A DNA stretch of 8,658 nt from Cellvibrio sp. (GCA_003524365.1 DQHS01000106.1:1-8658), one strand, 5' to 3'; numbered from the stretch's first letter, positions 1-7,444 are shown. Notes: generated by a model from the letters alone, not told the origin. A program made the numbers and translations.

Positions 1-16
1 GGAGTCCAGATTGTAT

Positions 17-44
17 GGATACCCGTGTTCGCAGGTATGACGGC
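17..44. repeat. Degenerate palindromic intergenic repeat, copy 1
   Basis: The arms ATACC (19-23) and GGTAT (34-38) form an imperfect hairpin, inside a context of the form TGGATACCCG...GGTATGACGG. This resembles the dispersed GTCATTCCCGC/GCGGGAATGAC-type intergenic repeats common in proteobacterial genomes. Its reverse complement aligns with the spacer at 2937-2960: the stretch CGTCATnCnTGCG is shared, followed by CGGG and a terminal CC. The family is inferred from pattern only; copy number elsewhere in the genome is unknown. Confidence 0.4.
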
Positions 45-95
45 AGCTCAGAGTTTTCTTACGTTCGTTACACGCCATAACATTAAGGAATTCAA

Positions 96-2927
96 ATGGC
101 TTTACTTATCATTTTCACAATCGTCGGTATGGGCCTTGGCGAAGCTGTCTTCTATAACAACGGCTGGATCATCGGCGGCGCGCTGGGGTTTTTAATTACC
201 AAAATTTTCCAAATGACAGGCACGATTAATCGGCTTGAGCGCGATGTGAAATTGCTGCAAACCCAAGCTCAAAAAGAAGTGCAGTCAGTTCAACAGCCCG
301 CAGCGCAATCAGTTGTGCCTGTTACACCGGTGGTAGTAGAGCCTAGCCCACAAAAAATTCCGCTCGCCGAACGTTTAAAAGCCCACGGAATAGAGCTGCC
401 GCCAGAAGTGCCACCAGCAGAACTATCAGCTAGCAATACCGTCACTAGCAACGAACTGCCGATTAGCGATGCCGAACTTGAAAACCTCGCTATGGCGACG
501 GCGCAGCCAGTCGCTGAACAAATCAAACCCGCTATTGCATCTGTGCAATACAAACCGCAAGAACGCGCACCCGCAGAACCCAATCCCATCGAAAAAGGCA
601 TTGCCTATTTGAATCGCTTTTTTACCGAAGGCAATCCCATTGTGCGCATCGGTATGGTGGTGATGTTTTTCGGTTTAAGTTTTTTAGTGAAATACGCATC
701 CAACCAAGGCATGTTGCCGATTGAGTTGCGCATGGCGGCAGTGGCAGCGGTGGCGATAGCACTAATCGGTTTGGGCTGGAAAACCCGCGCGAAAGAGGGC
801 GGTTATGGGTTGGTATTGCAAGGCGGTGGTATCGCGGCGCTTTATCTCACCGTATTTGCGGCGGCGAAAATGTATTCACTTATGCCGACGGGTGCCGCCT
901 TTGCGTTGATGTTTATTATCGTGATGCTCGGTGCAGCACTCGCGGTTTTGCAAAATGCACAAGTGCTCGCGCTGATGGCTACCGCCGGTGGTTTTCTTGC
1001 GCCGATTCTTACCTCAGACGGCTCCGGCAATCATGTCGGTCTATTCAGTTTTTATCTGGTACTCAATATCGGCATTCTCGCCATCGCCTGGTTTAAAACC
1101 TGGCGCTTGCTCAACTGGGTCGGTTTTGTTTTTACTTTTGTTATTACCTCTGCATGGGGAGTGCTCAAATACGAACCGCATTTATACGCGAGCACACAAC
1201 CGTTTTTGCTCGCGTTTTTCGCGCTCTATTTAACCGTATCGATTTTATTCTCGCTCAAGCAGCCACCGAATCTAAAAGGTTTGGTGGATGGCAGCCTCAC
1301 CTTCGGCTTACCCATTGTCGCCTTTGGTTTGCAAACCGCATTGCTCAAACACACGGAATACGGCTTGGCGATTAGCGCGCTGATTCTCTCCGCAATTTAT
1401 ATCCTTTTGGCGCGCGTGCTTTGGGCCAAATACCAGACTACGCATCGCGTATTGATTGAATCTTTTATTGCGCTCGGTGTTACCTTTGCGACCTTAACGA
1501 TTCCACTCGCGTTGGATGCACAATGGACTTCCGCCACCTGGGCGCTGGAAGCAACCGGTTTGATTTGGGTCGGCCTGCGCCAGCAGCGTTTCCTGCCGCG
1601 TTTTGCCGGTTATCTATTACATATCGCTGCAGCTTGTTCGCTCGTTATTCACGGTGTTGATGCGGGTGCGATTCCGCTGATCGCAGGCGATTTTATTAGC
1701 CTGTTGATTTTGGCAGCATCGGCCTTGTGTATTTCCTACTTGCTGACTCGCTTTGCTGAGCACAGCAATCGTTTTGAAAAACCGCTTGCACAACTCACAT
1801 TAATTATTGGTTGGTTGTGGTGGCTGCTCGCCGGTTATATTGAGATAGAGGCGCATGTTCCAGGCGAACAGCATTTCCCCTCGCTGATTTTATTCTTCAC
1901 TCTCTCTGTTGCTGCGTTGGTGTTGTTAAGTGCAAAGGTGCAATGGCCGCAATTGGCGCGCGTCGGTTTCTGGCTGCTGCCGTTAACCTGCATCTTGGCC
2001 ATGAGCAATTTTGGCGAAGGCCTGTTTATTGGGTATGACGTTTATCCATCGCAAGGTTGGGGTTTGCTTGCTCTGCTGGCATTTGTAGGTGTGCAATATC
2101 GCTTTTTGTGGCGCCAGCGTGAAATCAGTTCTTGTGGTTTACTCAGCGTATTTCATGTTTTAACGGCCTGGTTTTTGTTTAGCCTTGTGTATTGGGAAGC
2201 GAGTTATTGGCAAAACGAATTGCAATGGTATGGTACCCGTGCAGCGGTATTGTGGTTTGCCTGCTTGGTAGTGCCATTGGTTGCGCTCTTGTATCTCATC
2301 AATAAACCCATTTGGCCATTTGCGCAGTATCCGGCGGATTACAAAAATTTAATTCCCGCGCCCCTGATGTTTGGTTTATTGCTGTGGTTTATTTATGCCT
2401 GTCATTATTCCGGTATTACCGATCAATTTTATTTACCTATTTTAAATCCGCTCGATTTAGCGCAAGCCGCTGTGCTGTTAATTTTCGCTTACGCCATTAA
2501 ACGCGGCTTTATCGGTTTGCATTCCGCACCAGTGGAGTTGCGCTACGGTGTGATCGGCTTATTGGGTTTTGCGTGGATTAACGTTGTGCTGCTGCGCGCG
2601 ATTCATCACTACACCGGTGTTGAGTACGTATCTCATGTGATGTGGGATTCAATCGTAGTGCAAATGGCATTGTCGATTCTCTGGGCGATTTGTGCGCTCG
2701 TCATAATGAACCTGTCGCGCCGCTGGCAAGAGCGCAAGCTCTGGATGCTCGGTGCCGGTTTATTAGGTTTGGTGTTATTAAAACTCTTCACCAAAGACCT
2801 AACCGGCACAGGTACGCTCGCGCGCATAATCTCGTTTATGGTCGTCGGCGGTTTAATGTTGTTAATTGGTTATTTATCGCCGATTCCGGCAAAAGTGAAA
2901 CCTGCGGAACAGGACTCTTCGGATTAA
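96..2927 (+). CDS. DUF2339 family polytopic membrane protein
   Basis: Large inner-membrane protein of 943 residues, typical for gammaproteobacterial DUF2339 proteins; the molecular function of the family is not known. The N-terminus has hydrophobic segments at about residues 2-15 and 24-40. A charged, probably coiled-coil stretch follows (about 43-66, RLERDVKLLQTQ), then a Pro/Ala/Val-rich soluble linker to about residue 170. From about residue 180 (NPIVRIGMVVMFFGLSFLVKYAS) to near the C-terminus the chain is almost wholly hydrophobic, with more than twenty candidate membrane segments and short loops. It ends in a short charged tail (PAEQDSSD). The start ATG has a good Shine-Dalgarno sequence (TAAGGAA, 84-90). 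The DUF3999 gene follows 78 bases downstream; these two families commonly sit together, which supports both calls. A role in envelope or polysaccharide export is sometimes guessed from the topology but nothing here shows it. The frame is intact and no alternative identity fits. Confidence 0.9.
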   Translation: MALLIIFTIVGMGLGEAVFYNNGWIIGGALGFLITKIFQMTGTINRLERDVKLLQTQAQKEVQSVQQPAAQSVVPVTPVVVEPSPQKIPLAERLKAHGIELPPEVPPAELSASNTVTSNELPISDAELENLAMATAQPVAEQIKPAIASVQYKPQERAPAEPNPIEKGIAYLNRFFTEGNPIVRIGMVVMFFGLSFLVKYASNQGMLPIELRMAAVAAVAIALIGLGWKTRAKEGGYGLVLQGGGIAALYLTVFAAAKMYSLMPTGAAFALMFIIVMLGAALAVLQNAQVLALMATAGGFLAPILTSDGSGNHVGLFSFYLVLNIGILAIAWFKTWRLLNWVGFVFTFVITSAWGVLKYEPHLYASTQPFLLAFFALYLTVSILFSLKQPPNLKGLVDGSLTFGLPIVAFGLQTALLKHTEYGLAISALILSAIYILLARVLWAKYQTTHRVLIESFIALGVTFATLTIPLALDAQWTSATWALEATGLIWVGLRQQRFLPRFAGYLLHIAAACSLVIHGVDAGAIPLIAGDFISLLILAASALCISYLLTRFAEHSNRFEKPLAQLTLIIGWLWWLLAGYIEIEAHVPGEQHFPSLILFFTLSVAALVLLSAKVQWPQLARVGFWLLPLTCILAMSNFGEGLFIGYDVYPSQGWGLLALLAFVGVQYRFLWRQREISSCGLLSVFHVLTAWFLFSLVYWEASYWQNELQWYGTRAAVLWFACLVVPLVALLYLINKPIWPFAQYPADYKNLIPAPLMFGLLLWFIYACHYSGITDQFYLPILNPLDLAQAAVLLIFAYAIKRGFIGLHSAPVELRYGVIGLLGFAWINVVLLRAIHHYTGVEYVSHVMWDSIVVQMALSILWAICALVIMNLSRRWQERKLWMLGAGLLGLVLLKLFTKDLTGTGTLARIISFMVVGGLMLLIGYLSPIPAKVKPAEQDSSD

Positions 2928-2936
2928 ATAGGGAGT

Positions 2937-2983
2937 CGTCATTCTTGCGCAGCGGGAGCCGCAGACCAACGGAGTTAATCCAG
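2937..2983. repeat. Degenerate palindromic intergenic repeat, copy 2 (inverted)
   Basis: The spacer between the DUF2339 and DUF3999 genes opens with CGTCATTCTTGCGCAGCGGG and closes with AATCCAG (2977-2983), the two ends seen in common GTCATTC...AATCCA dispersed repeats. The first 24 bases align with the reverse complement of 17-42. A small internal hairpin, GCGG-gag-CCGC, lies at 2952-2962. The copy is degenerate and partly expanded. No U-tract follows, so it is unlikely to stop transcription between the two genes. Confidence 0.35.
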
Positions 2984-3005
2984 CTTTTAAAAAGGTTTAT
3001 ACAAA

Positions 3006-4412
3006 ATGATCAACATAAAAAAATACATTTCACTGAGCGCTCTTTTATTAGGCGCAAGTTCATTGGTAAATGCCGAGGTGATTCCCGTTTATCAAATCGA
3101 TGACGCGCCCGGCACTTATGTACAAACCACACTCACGCACGATATTTATCGCTACAGCGCCGATAGCCAATTAAATGATCTGGTAGTAGTCGATCAGCAA
3201 GGCAATAAATTGCCTTATCGTATTACCGCGCCCAGCGTACAAAGTAGTGAGCAATCGCAGCAAACGAATGTGCGCTTCTTTCCGGTTGCGGTAGGCGCAG
3301 CGCCCGAAACCCTGTTGGCACTTAGTAGTGCTTCCATTCGTTTGGATGCCAATGAAATTTCAGTGAGTGTCGTTAAGAGCGATAAGCAGGAATTACAGAA
3401 TGAAAGTGTACCAACGGATTTTTTTGTGGTGGATTTGAGTGATTTAAAAACCCGTGCGGATAATTTGGTTGTGTTATGGCCTGTGAGTGAAAAGCATCAA
3501 TATCTGGAAGTAGAGGTCAGCGGCACTAATGATATGACCAACTGGACGCCGATCACGCAAAGTACTTTGGTGCAATTGCAAAAAGACGGTGAGAAATTAA
3601 CGCGTAACAAAATCGCGCTTAATCTCAGCGAAAAAGAATACGCGTATTTAAAACTGAAATTCACGCGCGGCAGCGAAGGTTTACAGCTCACTCAAGCTGC
3701 TATAGAAAATACCGATAAAATCGCTAACGCAACGGTAGTGGATACCTGGCAGGTAGCTGGCGTTCTGGCAGAAAAACAAGAATCTGCACTCTACCTGATT
3801 AACGGCGGCAAAAAAACGCCCGTCGCCGCATGGGAATTTGAACGCGACGATATTGCTCCCGTTGCCAAAATCAGCCTCAACCTCGGCACCATTATGTATG
3901 GCGATAACATTAAAGTGTTTTCGCGCAATACAGAAAAACAAGCCTGGCAATTACTCCATCAGGGCATTTGGTTTAATGCGCAAGTGGGCAGTGATTGGCA
4001 GCAAAGCGATGCCATTAACATCTACAGCAATAGCGATGTCTACTGGCGCGTTGAACTCAACGAACTGGTTCGCACCACGCTTAATCCCACCTTGGTTTTC
4101 CATCGCCAACCGCAAACCCTGCAATTCATTGCGAACAATTCAGCGCCTTACAAAATAGCCATAGATGATCAAGCTGCACCCAATAACCAACAAACCAGCA
4201 CGCAGATTTTTTCGCAATTGGTGAGTGGTAAAGATTTGCAGTGGGGACAGGTCGCTTTTACGGAGCTGAAACCAAATATCAACTCGTTTGCTCGTCATGG
4301 AATGCAGGTGAGTTGGAAGACGCTCTTGTTTTGGGGAATTTTGTTGTTGGCTGTAGCGGTATTGGTGGGTGTTGCGGTGCGGTTGATGGGGCAGATGAAA
4401 AGTAAGGCATAA
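3006..4412 (+). CDS. DUF3999 family exported, membrane-anchored protein
   Basis: A 468-residue protein matching the DUF3999 family in length and layout; its function is unknown. Residues 1-23 form a clear signal peptide: basic MINIKK, hydrophobic core ISLSALLLGASSL, and a VNA cleavage motif before EVIPVYQIDD. The mature part is a soluble, beta-rich domain (about 24-435), with motifs such as NDLVVVDQQGNKLPYRI and YWRVEL. A single membrane segment follows at about residues 440-458 (LLFWGILLLAVAVLVGVAV), then a basic tail (RLMGQMKSKA). This predicts a periplasmic domain held by a C-terminal anchor in the inner membrane. The ATG is preceded by AAAGG (2991-2995). The upstream DUF2339 gene is the usual partner, and the 78-base spacer lacks a terminator, so co-transcription is likely. 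An interaction between the two products is inference. The AT-rich defence-type genes begin only 39 bases after its stop codon. Confidence 0.87.
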   Translation: MINIKKYISLSALLLGASSLVNAEVIPVYQIDDAPGTYVQTTLTHDIYRYSADSQLNDLVVVDQQGNKLPYRITAPSVQSSEQSQQTNVRFFPVAVGAAPETLLALSSASIRLDANEISVSVVKSDKQELQNESVPTDFFVVDLSDLKTRADNLVVLWPVSEKHQYLEVEVSGTNDMTNWTPITQSTLVQLQKDGEKLTRNKIALNLSEKEYAYLKLKFTRGSEGLQLTQAAIENTDKIANATVVDTWQVAGVLAEKQESALYLINGGKKTPVAAWEFERDDIAPVAKISLNLGTIMYGDNIKVFSRNTEKQAWQLLHQGIWFNAQVGSDWQQSDAINIYSNSDVYWRVELNELVRTTLNPTLVFHRQPQTLQFIANNSAPYKIAIDDQAAPNNQQTSTQIFSQLVSGKDLQWGQVAFTELKPNINSFARHGMQVSWKTLLFWGILLLAVAVLVGVAVRLMGQMKSKA

Positions 4413-4416
4413 ATTT

Positions 4417-4425
4417 TGATATAAA
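4417..4425 (+). promoter_or_regulatory. Candidate extended -10 promoter of the ATPase-HNH operon
   Basis: The motif TGaTATAAA matches the extended -10 form TGnTATAAT at all but the last base. It starts five bases after the DUF3999 stop codon. No good -35 hexamer is visible at the matching distance, which is tolerated in extended -10 promoters. Transcription would start near 4432, giving a leader of about 20 bases. This would let the islet be expressed independently of the DUF genes. Prediction from motif only. Confidence 0.4.
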
Positions 4426-4442
4426 CCTCAATCCATACGCAT

Positions 4443-4446
4443 GGAG
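4443..4446 (+). promoter_or_regulatory. Ribosome binding site deciding the ATPase start
   Basis: GGAG followed by AAAGC places a canonical Shine-Dalgarno five bases before the ATG at 4452. The competing ATG at 4441 runs into a stop after eight codons, so 4452 is the better start. Confidence 0.6.
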
Positions 4447-4451
4447 AAAGC

Positions 4452-5924
4452 ATGTTACCTTATATAGTTCATGACGAAAAACCGGTTTGGCTTTTCCAAC
4501 CAGACCTTGTTAGATACGATGACAATGTCTTTTCTGTTGTTGTTGGAAAAAATGGCGTGGGAAAAAGTAGGTTGTTGAGAAATATTGCTGATGAGATGAT
4601 GAATAGCAATGAATCCATATATGAGGCCAAGAGAGTTGTTGCAATATCCACTAGCCCTTTTGATAAATTCAAAACTGAAATAAAGTCAGAGAAGTGGCTC
4701 TTTACTAATCCTGCCGAATATTACTATGTTGGAATGAAAAATGGCATTGGATTGAGTCGATCACCATCTGTATCCCTTATCTCATCCGCGACAAGTGGCA
4801 TCCTCGATAATTTCATTTCGGAAAACAAAAATATAAACCTAGCTAAGGTTTTTGAAGTGCTTGGATTTCACCCTGAAGCTACAATTGCTCTGAAATTTAG
4901 CGGAAAAAGAAATTACGCCAACGAAGGGCGCTTGAAAATATTTGACTATGAAAAAATTCCTGTGAGTCATGATTCATACGGAATATATTACGAGGATAAT
5001 CAAAATTCCATACTCAATTTAATCGAAAAATTTTCTCATGCTGGCGTGCATATCTCAAATAGATCCCTGGAAAAAATGAAAGTTCAATCTAGGGATGAGC
5101 TGGAGAATATAGGCTATTGTTTTTATAAGGCCAGAGAGTATTTTTCATCTGATAAACTTTTTTCAATAAATTTGAATTTTAATGAAGGTATTGCAACGCT
5201 TCCTCGCCACTCCGAATTTGAATCAAACTTTAGTGATTTCTTTCACAGAATTGGCGGTGAACAACGATATGTTTTGCAAAAGCATGAAGGTTTTTCAAGA
5301 GAAATCCTGAAAAGCATATCAGTGCTTATTAAGTATGAAATTGTACAAATTAATGATATTAAGTTAAGGAAAATGGCTACTGATACCATGTCTCTCCGAC
5401 GGGCGAGCTCCGGCGAGCAATGCATGATGGTGATTATGTTAGGGGTCGCTGGCCACATATCTGATAATTCCTGCATTTTGATAGATGAGCCGGAAATTAG
5501 TTTTCATCCTGAATGGCAGGAAAAGTTTATCTCACTATTGATTGATGCGTTTTCTAGCTACAGGCGGTGTCATTTTATTATTGCCACACACTCTCCGCAA
5601 ATTGTCTCTAACCTAGACAGGGAGAATTGTTTTGTAACTTCATTGAGTTCCGGGAAAATTCGTCACTCTGAGTTTTTTTCAAATCGTTCATCAGATTTTC
5701 AATTGGCTGAAATCTTTGAAAGCCCGGGCAATAGGAATGAGTACATTTTGCGGAGGGCAATGGGGTTAATGGCAAACATTAGACTTAATAAGAGTCTTGA
5801 TGGCATAGATAAGAAAGAATACAACCAGTTAATGCAATTTACTAAAAACATGGAGCGGGATGATCCGATTATTAAGATAATCGAATCGGTTAGGGAGGCT
5901 GCATCCTTTTATGAAAATAAATAA
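4452..5924 (+). CDS. ptuA: PtuA-like AAA family ATPase of a Septu-type defence system
   Basis: Predicted cytoplasmic ATPase of 490 residues with an ABC/SMC-like split nucleotide-binding domain. Visible motifs, in order: Walker A GKNGVGKS (32-39, with K38 and S39); a long mostly helical insert (about 60-310); an ABC signature region LRRASSGEQ (315-323); Walker B CILIDEPE (341-348, D345 and E346); and a switch histidine in ATHSPQ (H380). A helical tail follows (about 415-490). No TOPRIM nuclease motifs follow the ATPase, so it is not an OLD or PARIS-type protein. The immediate downstream, overlapping HNH gene makes this the PtuA-PtuB arrangement of Septu anti-phage systems, where the ATPase is thought to sense infection and control the nuclease. 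Sequence is notably AT-rich and uses AGA/AGG arginine codons freely, unlike its neighbours, which suggests recent transfer. All ATPase residues look intact. The family call is firm at the ATPase level; the Septu assignment rests on the pair. Confidence 0.8.
   Translation: MLPYIVHDEKPVWLFQPDLVRYDDNVFSVVVGKNGVGKSRLLRNIADEMMNSNESIYEAKRVVAISTSPFDKFKTEIKSEKWLFTNPAEYYYVGMKNGIGLSRSPSVSLISSATSGILDNFISENKNINLAKVFEVLGFHPEATIALKFSGKRNYANEGRLKIFDYEKIPVSHDSYGIYYEDNQNSILNLIEKFSHAGVHISNRSLEKMKVQSRDELENIGYCFYKAREYFSSDKLFSINLNFNEGIATLPRHSEFESNFSDFFHRIGGEQRYVLQKHEGFSREILKSISVLIKYEIVQINDIKLRKMATDTMSLRRASSGEQCMMVIMLGVAGHISDNSCILIDEPEISFHPEWQEKFISLLIDAFSSYRRCHFIIATHSPQIVSNLDRENCFVTSLSSGKIRHSEFFSNRSSDFQLAEIFESPGNRNEYILRRAMGLMANIRLNKSLDGIDKKEYNQLMQFTKNMERDDPIIKIIESVREAASFYENK
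5892..5898 (+). promoter_or_regulatory. Internal ribosome binding site for the HNH gene
   Basis: AGGGAGG lies inside the last codons of the ATPase gene, 12 bases before the ATG at 5911. The spacing is a little long, but the motif is strong and is the only good one nearby. With the 14-base gene overlap it suggests translational coupling, which would keep nuclease synthesis tied to that of its ATPase partner. Confidence 0.5.
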
Positions 5925-6555
5925 TAAATACGTTTACAGTGAGAGCCAATTAACTTTGATAAAAAAACATCCACCGGATCACAAGATTTGGGGTTGTAGT
6001 GATCTGGAAAGCATTAGATGTGATATAAGAAATCATTATCGCCAAGAACAGAAAGGGGTATGTGCCTACTGCGGAAATCTTATTTCCTTGACGTCTCCAC
6101 TAAATGCAAATGTTGAGCATATAGTGGCAAAGTCAGTACAGCCGCAATTTATGTTTGAATCTCAAAATATGTGTGTCATCTGTGCTGATTGCAATCAGAT
6201 AAAGAAAGATCAAGAAGTAAGAAATGATATCCCTGGAGTGTTAAGAAATAACAAGGCACAAAGATATCCTCGATCATCAAGCGCATTTAAAATAGTCCAT
6301 CCTCACTTTGATATATGGAGTGAGCACATTATTAAAATGGGAGTGATTTACATAGATAGATCCACTAAGGGTGCCTATACAATATTAACTTGCAAATTAA
6401 ATAGATATGTTCATGCTTTTGGAATTGGTGACGCATATATAAGCGATGCGGAATTAATTAAGCAAGCGACAAAGGTTGTTGAGAGTGCAAATGATTTCGA
6501 TATGGAAAATGAAACTAAAAAATTGCGACAATTGTTAATATTTGGGTCGCATTAA
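5911..6555 (+). CDS. ptuB: PtuB-like HNH endonuclease of a Septu-type defence system
   Basis: A 214-residue predicted cytoplasmic nuclease. The HNH / beta-beta-alpha-metal core spans about residues 48-100: a first zinc knuckle CAYCG (C51, C54); the catalytic strand motif NVEHIVAKS (E69, H70); and a second knuckle in the NMCVICADCNQIKKD segment (C91, C94), followed by N95 and K98. The catalytic histidine is preceded by Glu rather than Asp, as is common in PtuB-like and related HNH proteins. An N-terminal section (1-47) and a C-terminal section of about 110 residues (HPHFDIWSEHI, 130-140; then KLNRYVHAF, 162-170) lie outside the core and may bind the ATPase partner or the substrate. The gene overlaps the ATPase gene by 14 bases and is presumably co-translated with it. 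By analogy with Septu, the nuclease would cut nucleic acid (DNA, or tRNA as reported for the retron Ec78 PtuAB) upon phage infection. The target here cannot be read from sequence. Confidence 0.8.
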   Translation: MKINNKYVYSESQLTLIKKHPPDHKIWGCSDLESIRCDIRNHYRQEQKGVCAYCGNLISLTSPLNANVEHIVAKSVQPQFMFESQNMCVICADCNQIKKDQEVRNDIPGVLRNNKAQRYPRSSSAFKIVHPHFDIWSEHIIKMGVIYIDRSTKGAYTILTCKLNRYVHAFGIGDAYISDAELIKQATKVVESANDFDMENETKKLRQLLIFGSH

Positions 6556-6623
6556 GGATGCTCTATATTACCCTTGCATAGTCGCACCAAGTTTAGTTTA
6601 TCAGACTGGGCGGTTCGCACCAA

Positions 6624-6653
6624 TTTACATTCTACAAATAAATTCGATACAGT
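6624..6653 (+). promoter_or_regulatory. Candidate promoter of the ribonuclease HI gene
   Basis: TTTACA (6624-6629) resembles the -35 consensus at five of six bases. It is followed after 18 bases by TACAGT (6648-6653), four of six at the -10. A start near 6660 would leave a leader of about 30 bases before the ATG at 6689. No terminator is seen after the HNH gene, so read-through from the islet is also possible. Motif-based only. Confidence 0.3.
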
Positions 6654-6688
6654 ATGTGTTTGTTTACACATTTAATAAAGAGAAAGTA

Positions 6689-7444
6689 ATGGCTTCAAAA
6701 TTTTATGTGGTATGGGCAGGGCGGGAGACGGGGATTTTTACCGATTGGGCGACCTGCAAAAAAAACGTCGATGGATTTAATGGTGCGCGTTATAAATCAT
6801 TTGCAACGCGTGAAGAAGCAGAAGCCGCTTTTGGCGGTGCAAAACCAACCGCCGGAACCGGACGTGCGGCCGCAGCGGGTGGTGCAAAAATCAAAACCTA
6901 TAATGCCGCTGAAGTAAACGCATTACCCGTTGATGTAAAAATATTTACCGACGGTGGCTGCGAACCAAATCCCGGCCAAGCGGGTTCGGGGTTGGCGGTT
7001 TATCGCGATAATAAAGCGGCCGAGCTTTGGTATGGTTTGTATAACCCCATGGGCACTAACAACACCGCTGAATTAAACGCATTGCACCAAGGCCTGCTGC
7101 TCGCGAAAGATGAAATTGCCAAGGGCAAAACCGCTGCGGTTTTTTCTGACTCCCAATACTCAATCCAGTGCGTTATCCAATGGGCAATCGGTTGGGAAAA
7201 AGCGGGTTGGAAAAAGAAAGGTGGTGAGATTAAAAACCTTGAACTAATTAAGGAAATTTATTCTCTGCACCAAACATTGAAAGACAAAGTGCAAGTGCTG
7301 CATGTAAATGGCCACGTCGGTGTACAGGGCAATGAACTCGCCGACCGCATGTCCATCCTCGCTATTCAATCCCGCGAAACTGAATTTGCGCTTTATCGCG
7401 AGCCGTTGGATATTGCGGCGATTCTGGCAACGCGTACGGGCTAA
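6689..7444 (+). CDS. rnhA: Ribonuclease HI with N-terminal hybrid-binding domain
   Basis: Cytoplasmic enzyme that cuts the RNA strand of RNA-DNA hybrids, removing Okazaki primers and R-loops. The 251-residue product has two domains. Residues 4-49 (KFYVVWAGRETGIFTDWATC...FATREEAEAAFGG) are a viroplasmin-like hybrid-binding domain as in eukaryotic RNase H1 and a subset of bacterial enzymes. After an Ala/Gly-rich linker (50-67), the catalytic domain runs from about 82 to 226. The DEDD metal-binding residues are present: D88 (FTDGG), E128 (NNTAELNA), D154 (FSDSQY) and D219 (ELADRM), with the mobile-loop histidine H209 (NGHVG). The W-rich basic stretch GWEKAGWKKKGG (168-179) is the handle region. 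The open frame extends upstream to a TTG at 6542, but that extension shows no domain, overlaps the HNH gene and precedes a better ATG at 6689 with an AAAGAG Shine-Dalgarno. Composition returns to the flanking type here, so this is probably a native gene. Confidence 0.93.
   Translation: MASKFYVVWAGRETGIFTDWATCKKNVDGFNGARYKSFATREEAEAAFGGAKPTAGTGRAAAAGGAKIKTYNAAEVNALPVDVKIFTDGGCEPNPGQAGSGLAVYRDNKAAELWYGLYNPMGTNNTAELNALHQGLLLAKDEIAKGKTAAVFSDSQYSIQCVIQWAIGWEKAGWKKKGGEIKNLELIKEIYSLHQTLKDKVQVLHVNGHVGVQGNELADRMSILAIQSRETEFALYREPLDIAAILATRTG

Noticed and set aside
2642..3103. A 153-codon plus-strand frame overlapping the end of the DUF2339 gene and the start of the DUF3999 gene.
   Set aside because: It is a shadow frame. 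Both overlapped genes have clear family matches and ribosome sites, and the translation shows no domain.
4452..5924. The ATPase as an OLD-family or PARIS-type nuclease.
   Set aside because: No TOPRIM motifs follow the Walker B and switch histidine, and the C-terminus is too short. The HNH partner supplies the nuclease.
6524..6551. Inverted repeat TGCGAC / GTCGCA spanning the end of the HNH gene, as a possible terminator.
   Set aside because: Only six pairs around a 16-base loop, and no T run follows. It is too weak to call.
4413..6688. A retron, with non-coding RNA and reverse transcriptase beside the ATPase-HNH pair.
   Set aside because: No reverse transcriptase frame (no YADD-type motif) and no room for one: 39 bases upstream and 133 bases downstream of the pair.
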